In this document: positions 17,711 through 26,463 of the stretch, one piece after another
Layout of the letters: every line of letters begins with the position of its first letter
Numbering within the stretch: position 1 is the first letter of the stretch
Notes under the pieces: generated by a model
The model's database searches: none
Told to the model about the DNA's origin: nothing
Seen by the model: the letters and a program-made list of their open reading frames with translations, nothing else
Assembly (NCBI GenBank): GCA_012270795.1
Contig: JAAXHO010000151.1
Location: 1 to 52,716 of the forward strand
Length of the DNA: 52,716 nt
Source: Candidatus Poribacteria bacterium
Lineage (GTDB): Bacteria; Poribacteria; WGA-4E; WGA-3G
Direction of reading: 5' to 3'
Position numbers and translations under genes: made by a program

Positions 17711-18328
17711 TTAGCAAATTTCCCCAATGCATGCCTTAAGTCCTTCAACAAAAACCTGAAAACTTTTTGATCTGTTCCGACTCGGTTCCATGTGTCGTGC
17801 AATGTTTTGTGCTACCGTGGGTTTGGGAATCCGTCCTTTAAAATATTTTTTTTGAATGAGCAAACGTTCTAATGCTTCATACGTACCACCCCGGATTGCG
17901 TCTGGATTTCGGAATCTTGCCTTAGATTGGAGGTTTTTTGGGATTTTTGGGTATGCTGCGCGCAAAGCCTCAATATCTCCAAAAAACCATGCCTCTAATT
18001 CTTCAATTGCTATTCGATTGACGACTTGAAAATCTTTGTCTGGTACCGCGCTGGATTTTGTCACGAAACCCGCATCGTGTGCTGCTTTTTCCAAATATGC
18101 TTTCAGTTCGTGGCAATCCTTTCGGTCCTCATCAATAAGCACAATAATTCTCCAGTCGTTAGGTATCCATTGATGTCCTTTCATAAGTTTTGGCAATTCT
18201 TCAAGCATATCATCTTTTCCTTCAAACACATGAAAGATACAAATGATGTCTGGTGAAAGAATCTTGGGCAAGATGTGCCTTAATGTTACCTCAGCAGATG
18301 GCTCCTCTAAGAAGAATTTAATGCGCAT
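17711..18328 (-). CDS. DUF4276 (TOPRIM-like) partner protein of the SEFIR-AAA ATPase
   Basis: This 205-residue DUF4276 protein begins MRIKFFLEEPSAEVTL (Glu8/Glu9, Ser11, Glu13). It carries IIVLIDEDRKD with Asp66 and Asp68, the acidic pattern of a TOPRIM-like metal site, and ends with the family's helical part (FRNPDAIRGGTYEALERLL, GRIPKPTVAQNIARHM). DUF4276 genes habitually follow AAA_21 ATPases, and analogous ATPase/TOPRIM pairs (OLD, PARIS) are anti-phage systems. The ATG at 18328 makes an 11-base overlap with the end of the ATPase gene, implying translational coupling; the longer frame to 18355 would overlap more and starts within conserved ATPase sequence. Predicted role: metal-dependent nuclease or effector triggered by the ATPase (inference). 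Confidence 0.85.
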   Translation of the reverse strand: MRIKFFLEEPSAEVTLRHILPKILSPDIICIFHVFEGKDDMLEELPKLMKGHQWIPNDWRIIVLIDEDRKDCHELKAYLEKAAHDAGFVTKSSAVPDKDFQVVNRIAIEELEAWFFGDIEALRAAYPKIPKNLQSKARFRNPDAIRGGTYEALERLLIQKKYFKGRIPKPTVAQNIARHMEPSRNRSKSFQVFVEGLKACIGEIC

Positions 18329-19988
18329 GTAGATTTCGCTTTGGGCCTCCTGCATTGGTCAACGGGTCACCGAATTCAAAGTAACCCTCCATCCAAAGTT
18401 TCCCCAACTTCGCTCCGGCATCCAATAGCTGTTCTATTCCCAGCATCTCCGATGCGCGTTTACACACTGTGAAACCTTGTTCATCCCGGTAGAGTACCCA
18501 CACTTCATCAGCACTTAATTCGTTGACAAAACGAGGTGAATGTGTGGTAATGAAAAGTTGAGACGACATTGACACCTCAAGGCACTCCCCCACTAAACTG
18601 GTTAGAAGTCGTGGGTGTAAGTAGTTCTCAGGCTCCTCAATACCGATTAATTGCGGAGGTTGTCTATCATGAAACAGGATTAGGTAAAATAACAGTTTTA
18701 ACGTGCCGTCGGAGGAGAACTTCGCCGAGATGGTTTGCTCAAACGGGGCATCTTTAATTTTTAGCAAGCGGCGACCGTCCATCATTAATTCCGTGTCAAC
18801 CTTCTGTAAGCGGGGTACCCGATTTGACAGAATAGAGATAATTTTTTCCAAACGTTCTGGGTATCTCTCCTGTAGATACTGGATAACGTTGGGCAAATTG
18901 TCCCCTGTTTTGGACAATCTTTTTTGCGGTCCATCGTCAGTAGTCTGGCGTGTGGCATCGGTGGAAAGATAAGAGAGGTGCCAATCTGTAATAAAACGGC
19001 GAAGTGCCCTCACGCGAGGATGTTGTGCGGATTGACCAAAAATGTTGACAGCAAGTGTAGATGGATCATCAAGTTGTTCATGAATTAAATTATCTGTTTT
19101 ATTCGGTTTTTCACCAGGGATAACATTCCCTGTTCCATCCTGAAAATTAAGAAAACGCACATGTTTTCCTCCTCTACCCACTCTCCATTGCAGCCACTCA
19201 GTTTCAACAAAAGGCCCCTCCGTGTTTTCATCAATAGACAGATGGTACGTGATAATTGGTGATTTTGGTTTCTCACAATATTTCAACTCAAATTCAATTG
19301 GGCCATCACAGCCTCGACTCCTCAGTTCTTTAAGTCCCCCTCTTTTGTTCCAAGCTTGGTGTAAACCGACTGTGAAACATTCAGAGAGAAATGTGAACAT
19401 GTCAAAGAAGGTTGATTTCCCACTACCGTTTGCGCCTAAAAAAACAGTTAGCGGTTTAAGTTGTTTCAATTCTATATCCCGTAGCGCGCGGTAGTTTTTT
19501 ATACGCAATGACTCAATGTGTAGGACATCAGGTCTTTGTAAAGGTGGGACTAAGAGACGTTCATGGAGCAGCTCCTCAAATTTCTCCTCAAATTGTTTGT
19601 CATCGGTAAAGTCTATAGCAACCCGGTCTTTTAAGAATTCTGGTGTTTTATCTTCTGTTAACGTCTGACGAATTATGGGAATAAATTTGAGATTGCCCTG
19701 TTTCTCAATATTTTTCTTTGTTATAATCATTCGTTCATAACCCACACCTCCTTCACCTGCGTTCGCTTTGCTGACGTAATTATCTGTGCAAACAACCAAG
19801 ATTCTATCAGCATCTAAGATACCCCGTTCCATGAATCGTGTAATATCATCGCCGGGTTGAAGGTTCCATTGATCAAGTGTAGTATCAATACCATTATGAC
19901 GAAGTTTTACTGCAAGTTCGGATACCCACCGTTTGTGTTCTGGTGAATCGTGAGAATATGAGATGAACACTACGAAATTATTGGCCAT
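18318..19988 (-). CDS. SEFIR domain - AAA_21 ATPase fusion protein
   Basis: The N-terminal 1-140 residues form a SEFIR/TIR-like domain: FISYSHDSPEHKRWV box, LDQW, DADRILVVCTD, and a conserved Glu85 in GGVGYERMI, a candidate catalytic residue of NAD-consuming domains. Residues 158-556 are an OLD/AAA_21-type ATPase: LRIKNYRALRDI, Walker A GANGSGKST (185-193), signature-like SSDGTLKLL (425-433), Walker B LIGIEEPENYLHPR (447-460) and an H-loop THSPR. It ends in LGKLWMEGYFEFGDP, typical of ATPases paired with DUF4276. Separate SEFIR proteins and separate ATPase/TOPRIM pairs are known in immunity; this fusion puts both outputs on one sensor. It lies 56 bases below the second SEFIR gene and overlaps the DUF4276 gene by 11 bases. 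Confidence 0.88.
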   Translation of the reverse strand: MANNFVVFISYSHDSPEHKRWVSELAVKLRHNGIDTTLDQWNLQPGDDITRFMERGILDADRILVVCTDNYVSKANAGEGGVGYERMIITKKNIEKQGNLKFIPIIRQTLTEDKTPEFLKDRVAIDFTDDKQFEEKFEELLHERLLVPPLQRPDVLHIESLRIKNYRALRDIELKQLKPLTVFLGANGSGKSTFFDMFTFLSECFTVGLHQAWNKRGGLKELRSRGCDGPIEFELKYCEKPKSPIITYHLSIDENTEGPFVETEWLQWRVGRGGKHVRFLNFQDGTGNVIPGEKPNKTDNLIHEQLDDPSTLAVNIFGQSAQHPRVRALRRFITDWHLSYLSTDATRQTTDDGPQKRLSKTGDNLPNVIQYLQERYPERLEKIISILSNRVPRLQKVDTELMMDGRRLLKIKDAPFEQTISAKFSSDGTLKLLFYLILFHDRQPPQLIGIEEPENYLHPRLLTSLVGECLEVSMSSQLFITTHSPRFVNELSADEVWVLYRDEQGFTVCKRASEMLGIEQLLDAGAKLGKLWMEGYFEFGDPLTNAGGPKRNLHAH

Positions 19989-20044
19989 CTATGTTTTTCC
20001 AATTATGATGATCCTAATAGGTTTTCAAACTATTTCTGTAAAAC

Positions 20045-21559
20045 TTACATACCCTCAAAGAGATGTCTATAAATATCAGAAAGATTCAAAAGAGCCTCTG
20101 GATTATATGGTTTGTTAAACACTAATTTAGATAATTCTTTCTCAACCAAGTTTGTCCAATCATCCCAGGAGTTCTCTATCTGCTCACGCGTAACATCTAA
20201 ACATGTCCATAATTCCATGAAAACTTCAGGATTACGACGCAATAGAGAAGTGGCGCGTTTCGTTATATCGTAATCCTGAAAGAGAAAAGTCAATGGAATT
20301 ATGAACCAATATTCAGAACTTGTCTTCAAAGTGTCGGCTCTGCCTGCATTGATTACCTTTGCTAATTCATGGATATTGAGTGCCATGTAATACGCTACCA
20401 ATGAGGTTTGGTACTCTGATTCAGTCTCAAATATGGAAGGTAACCAATTCCATCTATTATAAGTATTAACCAAATAGTTCCAACTTTCAAGACTATTTCC
20501 GCCACGACTACCACTAATTGATAGGGCGTAACCTCTAAATTCACTCATTTCCCATAGGGGAAAGAATTTTGTCCCGAGAGTTTGTACTGCAACAGAAATT
20601 TTAATCTGTGCAAGACCCAGGGCAAGATCTATTTGTGATGTGCTCATACAGACGCATCCGTGAAGACTGTGATACACGTACCCTAAGGCATTCGGAAGTT
20701 GTATCCAAACTTCGTACCCTGCAGGATTCCATCCTACAATGTTCTGCAAGTCATCAATCAAGGATTTCTGATTCCGAAATTCTTCTCTGCTGGATTGGAC
20801 TCCCACTAATGCAACAGCCATTAAGGGGGATATAATCTCGACCGCTTTATCCACAACTTGAACAAATTGTTCTTTGCTTTTAGGTTCTTTTCCATCTAAT
20901 TCATCTTCCCGCCATTGCACCAAATTTTTGAATACTCTTGGTCTAATATCTTTGACAAGTTCTCTCCATCCGAGTACATCGCCTGCACGTGCGAGCTTAG
21001 TCGCTATCTCGTATGCCTCAGATGCAGATTCAACATGTTTTGGAATATCAACCAGTTGTGTGTCTAATCCAACAGAAGGGAACGGGCTTTTTCCTAAAAG
21101 GGGTTTTTGTACAATTGGCATTTTGTGTAGTTCATGAATTAATTTTTCGCATTCTGCATCAAATTGGCTATCATCTGTAAAGGCAGCATAAACTCTTGTG
21201 CCTAAAAATACGGGTGTTTTTTCTTTTCCTGATGCGTAACGGATGATAGGTATAAATTTGTCTGTTCCTAAATTTTGGACAAGTTCAGCGTTTACAATCA
21301 TCCGCTCATAGCCAACACCACCTTCATTTGCGTTTGCCTTACTCACGTATTTGTCTGTGCATATAACCAGCACCCTATCAGCGTCTACAATGCCACGTTC
21401 CATAAATCGTGTTATATCATCTCCGAGTCCAAGGTCCCACTGGTCAAGTATTGCATCAATTCCATTGTGGCGAAGTCGTGCTGCAAGTTCGGATACCCAC
21501 CGCTTATGCTCTGGAGAATCATGGGAATATGAAATAAATACTTTAGGGGGATTTGTCAT
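20045..21559 (-). CDS. SEFIR-domain protein with unknown helical C-terminal region
   Basis: This 504-residue protein opens with a SEFIR domain nearly identical to that of the next gene (FISYSHDSPEHKRWVSELA, DDITRFMERGI, YVSKANANEGGVGYE with Glu85). Residues about 150-504 show no family I recognise. The region looks mostly alpha-helical, contains no membrane segment and includes a cluster GCVCMSTSQ. In standalone bacterial SEFIR defence proteins such a region would be the sensor. It is the first gene of the cassette, with a good promoter (21579-21607). The close similarity of the two SEFIR domains but not of the rest points to domain duplication or exchange. It may respond to infection by consuming NAD; this is inference. 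Confidence 0.82.
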   Translation of the reverse strand: MTNPPKVFISYSHDSPEHKRWVSELAARLRHNGIDAILDQWDLGLGDDITRFMERGIVDADRVLVICTDKYVSKANANEGGVGYERMIVNAELVQNLGTDKFIPIIRYASGKEKTPVFLGTRVYAAFTDDSQFDAECEKLIHELHKMPIVQKPLLGKSPFPSVGLDTQLVDIPKHVESASEAYEIATKLARAGDVLGWRELVKDIRPRVFKNLVQWREDELDGKEPKSKEQFVQVVDKAVEIISPLMAVALVGVQSSREEFRNQKSLIDDLQNIVGWNPAGYEVWIQLPNALGYVYHSLHGCVCMSTSQIDLALGLAQIKISVAVQTLGTKFFPLWEMSEFRGYALSISGSRGGNSLESWNYLVNTYNRWNWLPSIFETESEYQTSLVAYYMALNIHELAKVINAGRADTLKTSSEYWFIIPLTFLFQDYDITKRATSLLRRNPEVFMELWTCLDVTREQIENSWDDWTNLVEKELSKLVFNKPYNPEALLNLSDIYRHLFEGM

Positions 21560-21578
21560 TTTTCATCTCTGTGTTAAA

Positions 21579-21607
21579 ATAATACCACATTTGGTTGGGA
21601 TATTCAA
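21579..21607 (-). promoter_or_regulatory. Promoter of the SEFIR cassette, overlapping the sulfatase stop
   Basis: On the minus strand TTGAAT, a 17-base spacer and TATTAT match sigma-70 consensus well. The predicted start is about 12-15 bases before the ATG at 21559, so the leader is very short. The -35 box includes the TGA stop of the upstream sulfatase (21604-21606). Confidence 0.6.
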
Positions 21608-21621
21608 CGTCCGGTAGATGG
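21581..21621. repeat. Direct repeat at the proximal end of the SEFIR cassette
   Basis: This 41-bp stretch is the partner of 17601-17642. It covers the last five codons and stop of the sulfatase gene (ACCGGACGTTGA on the minus strand) and the promoter of the SEFIR operon. The two copies are 3.9 kb apart and enclose exactly three genes. Confidence 0.65.
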
Positions 21622-23061
21622 ATTCTGTGGCCAGTGGAGTCCGCGCTGCCCAGATAAACTACGGTTTGCAGAGGGACGATACGGTTTGTCTGGTAGTCCA
21701 ACAAGTTCTCCGTTTTGTACCCACTTTTCATCGCCGCCATAGAGTTCTGCGATGAGTAGGTTGGTCAATCGCTTGAGGATTTCAGTATGCGCGGGTGAGT
21801 TGGATAGGTCATTCAACTCTCTGGGGTCCTCCTCCAAATCAAAGAGTTGTCGGTAGTTTCCCATAGCGTAGTAGATAAGTTTATAACGACCTTCATGGAT
21901 CATACGGGTGGCACTGCTACCACTACCGACTTCACCGTATAACCATTCACGTTTTTTGTCGCCTACCATGGGCGTGCCGTCAACTGTATCGGGTATATCA
22001 ATGCCAGTGAGATGGAGGAGTGTCGGCATGACATCTTGCCATCCGACGAGACGGTTGTCAACTCTGTTGTGTCCGACTCTTTCATCGCCTGCGGTGCCTA
22101 CGAGGAGCATTGGCACGTTAGTGGAGTCTTCATAGTAGAGTCGTTTTGCCCAAAGTTTATGGTTCCCGAGCATGTCGCCATGGTCGGATGTGAACAGTAT
22201 GATCGTATTGTTCAACAATCCTTCTTCGCGGAGTGTACCGACAACGACACGCAATTGATGGTCAATGTGCGTACAGAGTGCATAGAATGCTTGGCGTGCT
22301 GAACGGATTAGGTTTTCGCTGTATTGTGCACTCTGCATCTGTTTGGATTTGAGGGGTAAAGGTAGTTTACCAGAGTCTTTAGACCAATTTCCGTGATATG
22401 GCATTTCTATGTCAATATTGCGATACATGTCCATGTAGCATTGAAGGGGTGCTAAGGGTGGATGTGGATGGCAATAGGAGAGGAACCAGAAACCGGGGCG
22501 GGTTGGGTCGCGGCGTTTTATCTGACGCACCATCTGTTGTGTGCTCCAGTTGGTGACGTGGCAGTCTTCGGGGAGGTGCCAAGGACGGTTGAGATAATCG
22601 TTGTTGCACATACCGTGTGCAAACTGTTGCCCGGCGTAGCCTCTGTCGCCGAGGAAGAGTTCATAGTCGTCAATTACGCCATATTGTAATCTGCCTTCCT
22701 CACCTAATATCACATCGTCAAATCCGATTCGGTCGCGCTGCGGATAGACGTGCAGCTTGCCGACAGCGTGAGCCTGATATCCTGCATCGCGAAACGTCTG
22801 TGCAATGGTCGGCAGTCCATCTATTCCTTTTTTGTCGTTGAAAGTTCTGTCTTTGTGGGTGCGTGTTGTTGTGCCTGTCATCAATGTTTTTCGGGCAGGG
22901 ACACAAACAGGACATTCACTGTATCCGTTGGTAAATCGAGTGCCTGCGCGGGCGAGTGTGTCAAGGGTTGGGGTTTGGATGTCTGGATGTCCACTGACTC
23001 CGAGCAGTGAGTTGGGCCAGTGGTCTGTGCTAATTAGTAAGACATGCGGTTTGTCTGCCAT
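21604..23061 (-). CDS. Type I sulfatase (formylglycine-dependent)
   Basis: The 485-residue arylsulfatase-type enzyme hydrolyses a sulfate ester, probably on a glycan. The signature CVPARKTLMTG carries Cys53, which must be converted to formylglycine, in C-x-P-x-R form. N-terminal metal ligands lie in LLISTDHWP, and a second metal site lies in ILFTSDHGDMLGNHKLWAK. No signal peptide is seen, so a cytoplasmic role or an unusual export route is possible. The last codons lie in the repeat that borders the SEFIR cassette. It belongs to the same broad family as the sulfatase at 30327 but is not a close paralogue. A maturase was not found in the window. Confidence 0.93.
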   Translation of the reverse strand: MADKPHVLLISTDHWPNSLLGVSGHPDIQTPTLDTLARAGTRFTNGYSECPVCVPARKTLMTGTTTRTHKDRTFNDKKGIDGLPTIAQTFRDAGYQAHAVGKLHVYPQRDRIGFDDVILGEEGRLQYGVIDDYELFLGDRGYAGQQFAHGMCNNDYLNRPWHLPEDCHVTNWSTQQMVRQIKRRDPTRPGFWFLSYCHPHPPLAPLQCYMDMYRNIDIEMPYHGNWSKDSGKLPLPLKSKQMQSAQYSENLIRSARQAFYALCTHIDHQLRVVVGTLREEGLLNNTIILFTSDHGDMLGNHKLWAKRLYYEDSTNVPMLLVGTAGDERVGHNRVDNRLVGWQDVMPTLLHLTGIDIPDTVDGTPMVGDKKREWLYGEVGSGSSATRMIHEGRYKLIYYAMGNYRQLFDLEEDPRELNDLSNSPAHTEILKRLTNLLIAELYGGDEKWVQNGELVGLPDKPYRPSANRSLSGQRGLHWPQNPSTGR

Positions 23062-23177
23062 TGGGATGTTTTCCTTCCTATCACAGCAATGTGTTTTTAT
23101 TCATCTTATCAAATGCTGTTGCAATTGGCAAGGAAAAAAGGGTGTGCATACATTTTCGCAAATATGTTTTAAACTTG

Positions 23178-25762
23178 TTATTCTGTTGCAAGGTATTTTG
23201 GGTGGGGAGTGATATTCTCTGGATAGTTGACTTTCCATATCTGTATAGTTGGGTGTGTGCCTTTTTCATAAGTTGGAACAGTGAGGACGTTTTCAAAGAC
23301 ATTAGAATGCTCTCCACGCATAAAGAGTTTTACAGCGAGACTATTCCATCCGATCTCTGGGGTGTAAAAGCTGCTACGGAGTACCTTGTCCTTGTCAAAA
23401 AGGAAAATGAGTCCTCCCCTCCCTGTATCTATCCTTTGATTGGATAAGATTCGTTTGTCTCCATAAAACGCCACGTAAGGGAGTTGGATGGGTTCTTCCT
23501 CTTTTTCAAACCTTGCATTGATAGAAAGGTTTTCAAGGTCTGTGCCGATAACATCAATTCTGCTTAAAGTAGTTGTATGTGTAAACGGTGGAGTTTGCTT
23601 TATTTCAGGTTCAAGTGAGTATTGTGTTTCTGGGGAAGTCGGTTGCGGGAGTAAGTGAAAGAGTGAAAAGTACCTGTCCAGGTATGCATCGCTGCCGACA
23701 TAGGAGTTATCAATGGCGTTGGGGACGAGCTCTACACTGGTTATCATCAGATACGTTGCCCCGTGTGTTTTTAAAAAAATAGTGCCTCTGTCTCGGATTG
23801 CGCACAAAACACATGTCGAAAGTAGAGATGTACCCAGTGGGGTAGGTAATGATCTGAGTCTGTGATGGTTTTCACGTTTGCAAGAACGTTGATTTTTATA
23901 CCATAAGTCCAGTGTGCGGCCATAACAGTCGTATCGTGTGGTAGTTCGTTTTTTATCCATTGGTATGCTTGTATTTGTTTTCCTGGTCCAGGTATCGCGT
24001 CACGTTTTGCAGCAGCTTGGAGTGTCCCAGTTGCGTAACCTCCCGCGGGGCCCCAATACAGAATCAGTAATAGTATTCCCGCAGTGAGCCCGACGGTGAT
24101 GTATTTTTGATGAAGCGTTCTCCCCAGAAGTTGGATAGGTATCTGTTTCGTGGTTCGGAACGTGGTGATATGCTTCAGGAGGACAGCAGCACCAATTGCC
24201 AACGGTAATCCGACAAAGAATACGTATCTTATACCAGTGCGTGTGAAACTACCCCAAAGAAAACACCAAACGAGAAGTATTATCAAATCCAGTTCATATT
24301 GTTGCTTTTGTTGTTGACGTATGAGTGCTATTCCGAAACCGATGACAGTGAGTGCAAACGCAGCGATAAAGATATAGTGTTCTCCGATTGAACCTATCCA
24401 GTTATTTAGAGGTTCCCGGAGAAAAGTCGTTGTGCAGAATAGGACAAGTCCAATTGCAAGAGGCAGCGCGTGCCATTTCCAACGGTAGGCTGCAGCAGCG
24501 ATGAGACCGATACTGCCTAAAATGAATAGACTACCGTATCTGTCTACCCAATCTATGAGCCCGGGGTTTTCAAGTTCACTTACCGTTTTCATCAAGCGAC
24601 TTTCCATGAAAGGGAAGGCAGTTGCGGCGAAGGTATTATATTGTCCAATCACATAGATTCCTCCTAATGTTATGCCGAACAGAGTAAGTCCCCGGGCAAG
24701 TTGACGTGCATAGGGTCGGAGTTGTTTAACGAAACGGAGGAGCAGATATCTTATGCTTTTGAGCATGAAAAGCACGAGAGGCGGTGCCAGCATGAGCGGT
24801 CCAACGTGTGTTGAAAAGCCGTATCCGCTGCGGTACGCAGGACTCAAAAGATATAGCCACGGAACAAACATAAACAACCAGAGTCCGTATTCCTTTATAT
24901 CTTGCTCAGTATCGGTGGTGCAGAACTTCCATATCTCTGCACTAAGGATAATCAGAACAGATATTCCAAATGCTTCCCAACTCAGTCCGCCGAGGAAAAC
25001 GACAAAACCGCAGAGGGCAGTTGCAAGGTATTTGGTTCGTCCGGATTCCATTCGTTCTTTGTGTAGATATATGACGATGGCGAAGATAGCGAGCATCCAG
25101 CACCATGCATCTCTGTCACTAAAGCCAGCAGTACTACGAGCAATCACTCCAGGGAAGGTTGCAAGTAGTACACCAACGACCGTAGCAAATAGGTGCCCAT
25201 AGGACTTGATGAGAAAAAGCAACAAAGCGGTGAGGCCAAGCATAAAACAGATCACAGGTGCATACAGTTGCACATGATAAAGCGTCACCTGATGATAGAA
25301 AAGTGTTATCGCTTTGTGTGTATAAGCGAGGGCGTAAGCATAGAAAGAAAGGAACTGCTGATTATCTCTGCCGTTTGGCAGCCATCGGTGCATGTCACGA
25401 TCGGGAAGGTGTCCTTGCTTGCTGATGGTTTGTGCCTGTGAGTAAAAGACGTAGGCATCGTTTGAAGAAAACTGCCCTTCGGGTATGTCTTCTACGCCTT
25501 GAATACGTATCAAGAATGTGAGAGACAAAATACTGAGTAAAAGGACACCCGTGCTGAGTTGACGTAATACAGTAGGATTGCTGGTTATACCAATTCTATT
25601 TGAGAACCCCCCTTTATCCCCCCGCAAGCGAGGGGAGATGGAGTTCTTCTGATAAGGAGTTCTTCCAATTAGCAATGAGATATTATCATTTAGAAATGGT
25701 ATTATCTTTTTCCAAAGACGTTGCCAAAAGATGTGATGTGTAGATTGTTTATCAGTATCCAT
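23178..25762 (-). pseudogene. STT3-like oligosaccharyltransferase, interrupted at a T7 tract
   Basis: This large polytopic protein resembles STT3/AglB/PglB. Asp102 in SSNDAYVFYSQA matches the first catalytic Asp loop, FSDRDAWCWML gives the second acidic motif, and AHWTYGIKINVLANVKTITDSDH is a WWDYG-type region. About a dozen membrane segments lie between residues 70 and 590. The frame stops at 23771-23773 right after a T7 run (23773-23779). The -1 frame continues smoothly (FLKTHGATYLMITSVE ...) as a soluble domain to 23178. One missing T restores about 861 residues. The site TTTTTTTA is also a potential slippery heptamer. Residues 21-59 derive from a miniature element at 25587-25702. ATG 25762 follows the GspC-like gene by 17 bases. 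Likely role: transfer of a lipid-linked glycan to Asn of exported proteins. Confidence 0.8.
25587..25702. mobile_element. Miniature inverted-repeat element inserted in frame in the STT3-like gene
   Basis: A 116-bp element starts ATACCAATTCTATTT and ends with the complement of ATACCATTTCTAAATGATAA, matching the ends of the elements at 191 and 29587. Its core, GAACCCCCCTTTATCCCC...GGGG, is different. It is open in the host gene's frame and encodes ISPRLRGDKGGFSNRIGI among 39 extra residues. The coding gain is a multiple of three (117 bases), so the insertion kept the frame. Confidence 0.75.
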
Positions 25763-25779
25763 ACAGTGTCTACTTTCCA

Positions 25780-26463
25780 CTAACGATTTTGGTGCTGCTG
25801 TAGATATTCCATCATACGTTTTCGTTCTGCGCATATCTTGGAAGCTTTTTCTTCAAGTTGTTTTCGCCATTCACTTGCAGCACTTATCTTTTGTGATGGT
25901 GTAGTGGGCTTGTCTGTTGTTCCGCTTTTTGCAGGTGACGCATTTGTGGTACGTGGTGTGGTGTAATCTTGTCGCGGTGGCATGCTCTGATTACTTCGAT
26001 AATTAAGAAAATTACTATTGCTCATAGCAAGCGTCAACGACTTACCGTTTTGTGTGAGCGTCACCCGCTTAGGCGTAATGGTTTTGACGGTCATCTCGCC
26101 AACTTGCTGTCCGACAGAAACAGCATAAAAACGGTTTGATTCGCGCTCTTGAATATATGCTGTAGCGGTACTGCCATCCGCAGCTATCGCGGTGCCGAGT
26201 AGTGTATAAGCAGATTCGCGCTGTGGTGGTTTCCAGTTGAGCAGTCTGAAGATGTTATTGTCAATAATCGTTTGATAGAACGCATCAGGATCAACTTGTT
26301 GTGTATTGGTCTGTTTTGAAAGACGCGCTCGTTTTTCATCCCGCTTTACAGGTGCAGCCTCAGCAGGCACATTGGGAGATGCATCAGGTTTCCAGAATAA
26401 CCGTACCCCTCCGTAAATACACACTATGGAAACAATAAAGGTGAATATCAGGATGGACCTCAT
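25780..26463 (-). CDS. GspC/PilP-like inner-membrane protein
   Basis: The 227-residue protein has one N-terminal membrane anchor (ILIFTFIVSIVCIYGGVRLF). A disordered stretch follows, then a GspC homology-region-like beta domain (about 62-150: FYQTIIDNNIFRLLNWKPP ... YTLLGTAIA ... GQQVGEMTVKTITPKRVTL). The tail is polar with many Gln and Lys. In type II secretion GspC links the inner-membrane platform to the secretin. Here no other Gsp genes are adjacent, and a paralogue occurs at 52139. The gene begins with ATG overlapping the expected end of the upstream proline-rich gene as ATGA, once a one-base lesion there is corrected. It is 17 bases upstream of the STT3-like gene, so the three form an operon. 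Confidence 0.7.
   Translation of the reverse strand: MRSILIFTFIVSIVCIYGGVRLFWKPDASPNVPAEAAPVKRDEKRARLSKQTNTQQVDPDAFYQTIIDNNIFRLLNWKPPQRESAYTLLGTAIAADGSTATAYIQERESNRFYAVSVGQQVGEMTVKTITPKRVTLTQNGKSLTLAMSNSNFLNYRSNQSMPPRQDYTTPRTTNASPAKSGTTDKPTTPSQKISAASEWRKQLEEKASKICAERKRMMEYLQQHQNR

Noticed and set aside
18328-18355. Longer DUF4276 start at 18355
   Set aside because: The extra codons lie inside the conserved end of the ATPase gene and do not match the family's N-terminus; 18328 gives MRIKFFLEEP, the usual beginning.
17601-21621. Integrase-mediated genomic island
   Set aside because: No tyrosine or serine recombinase gene and no tRNA gene lies at either boundary; only the direct repeats support insertion.
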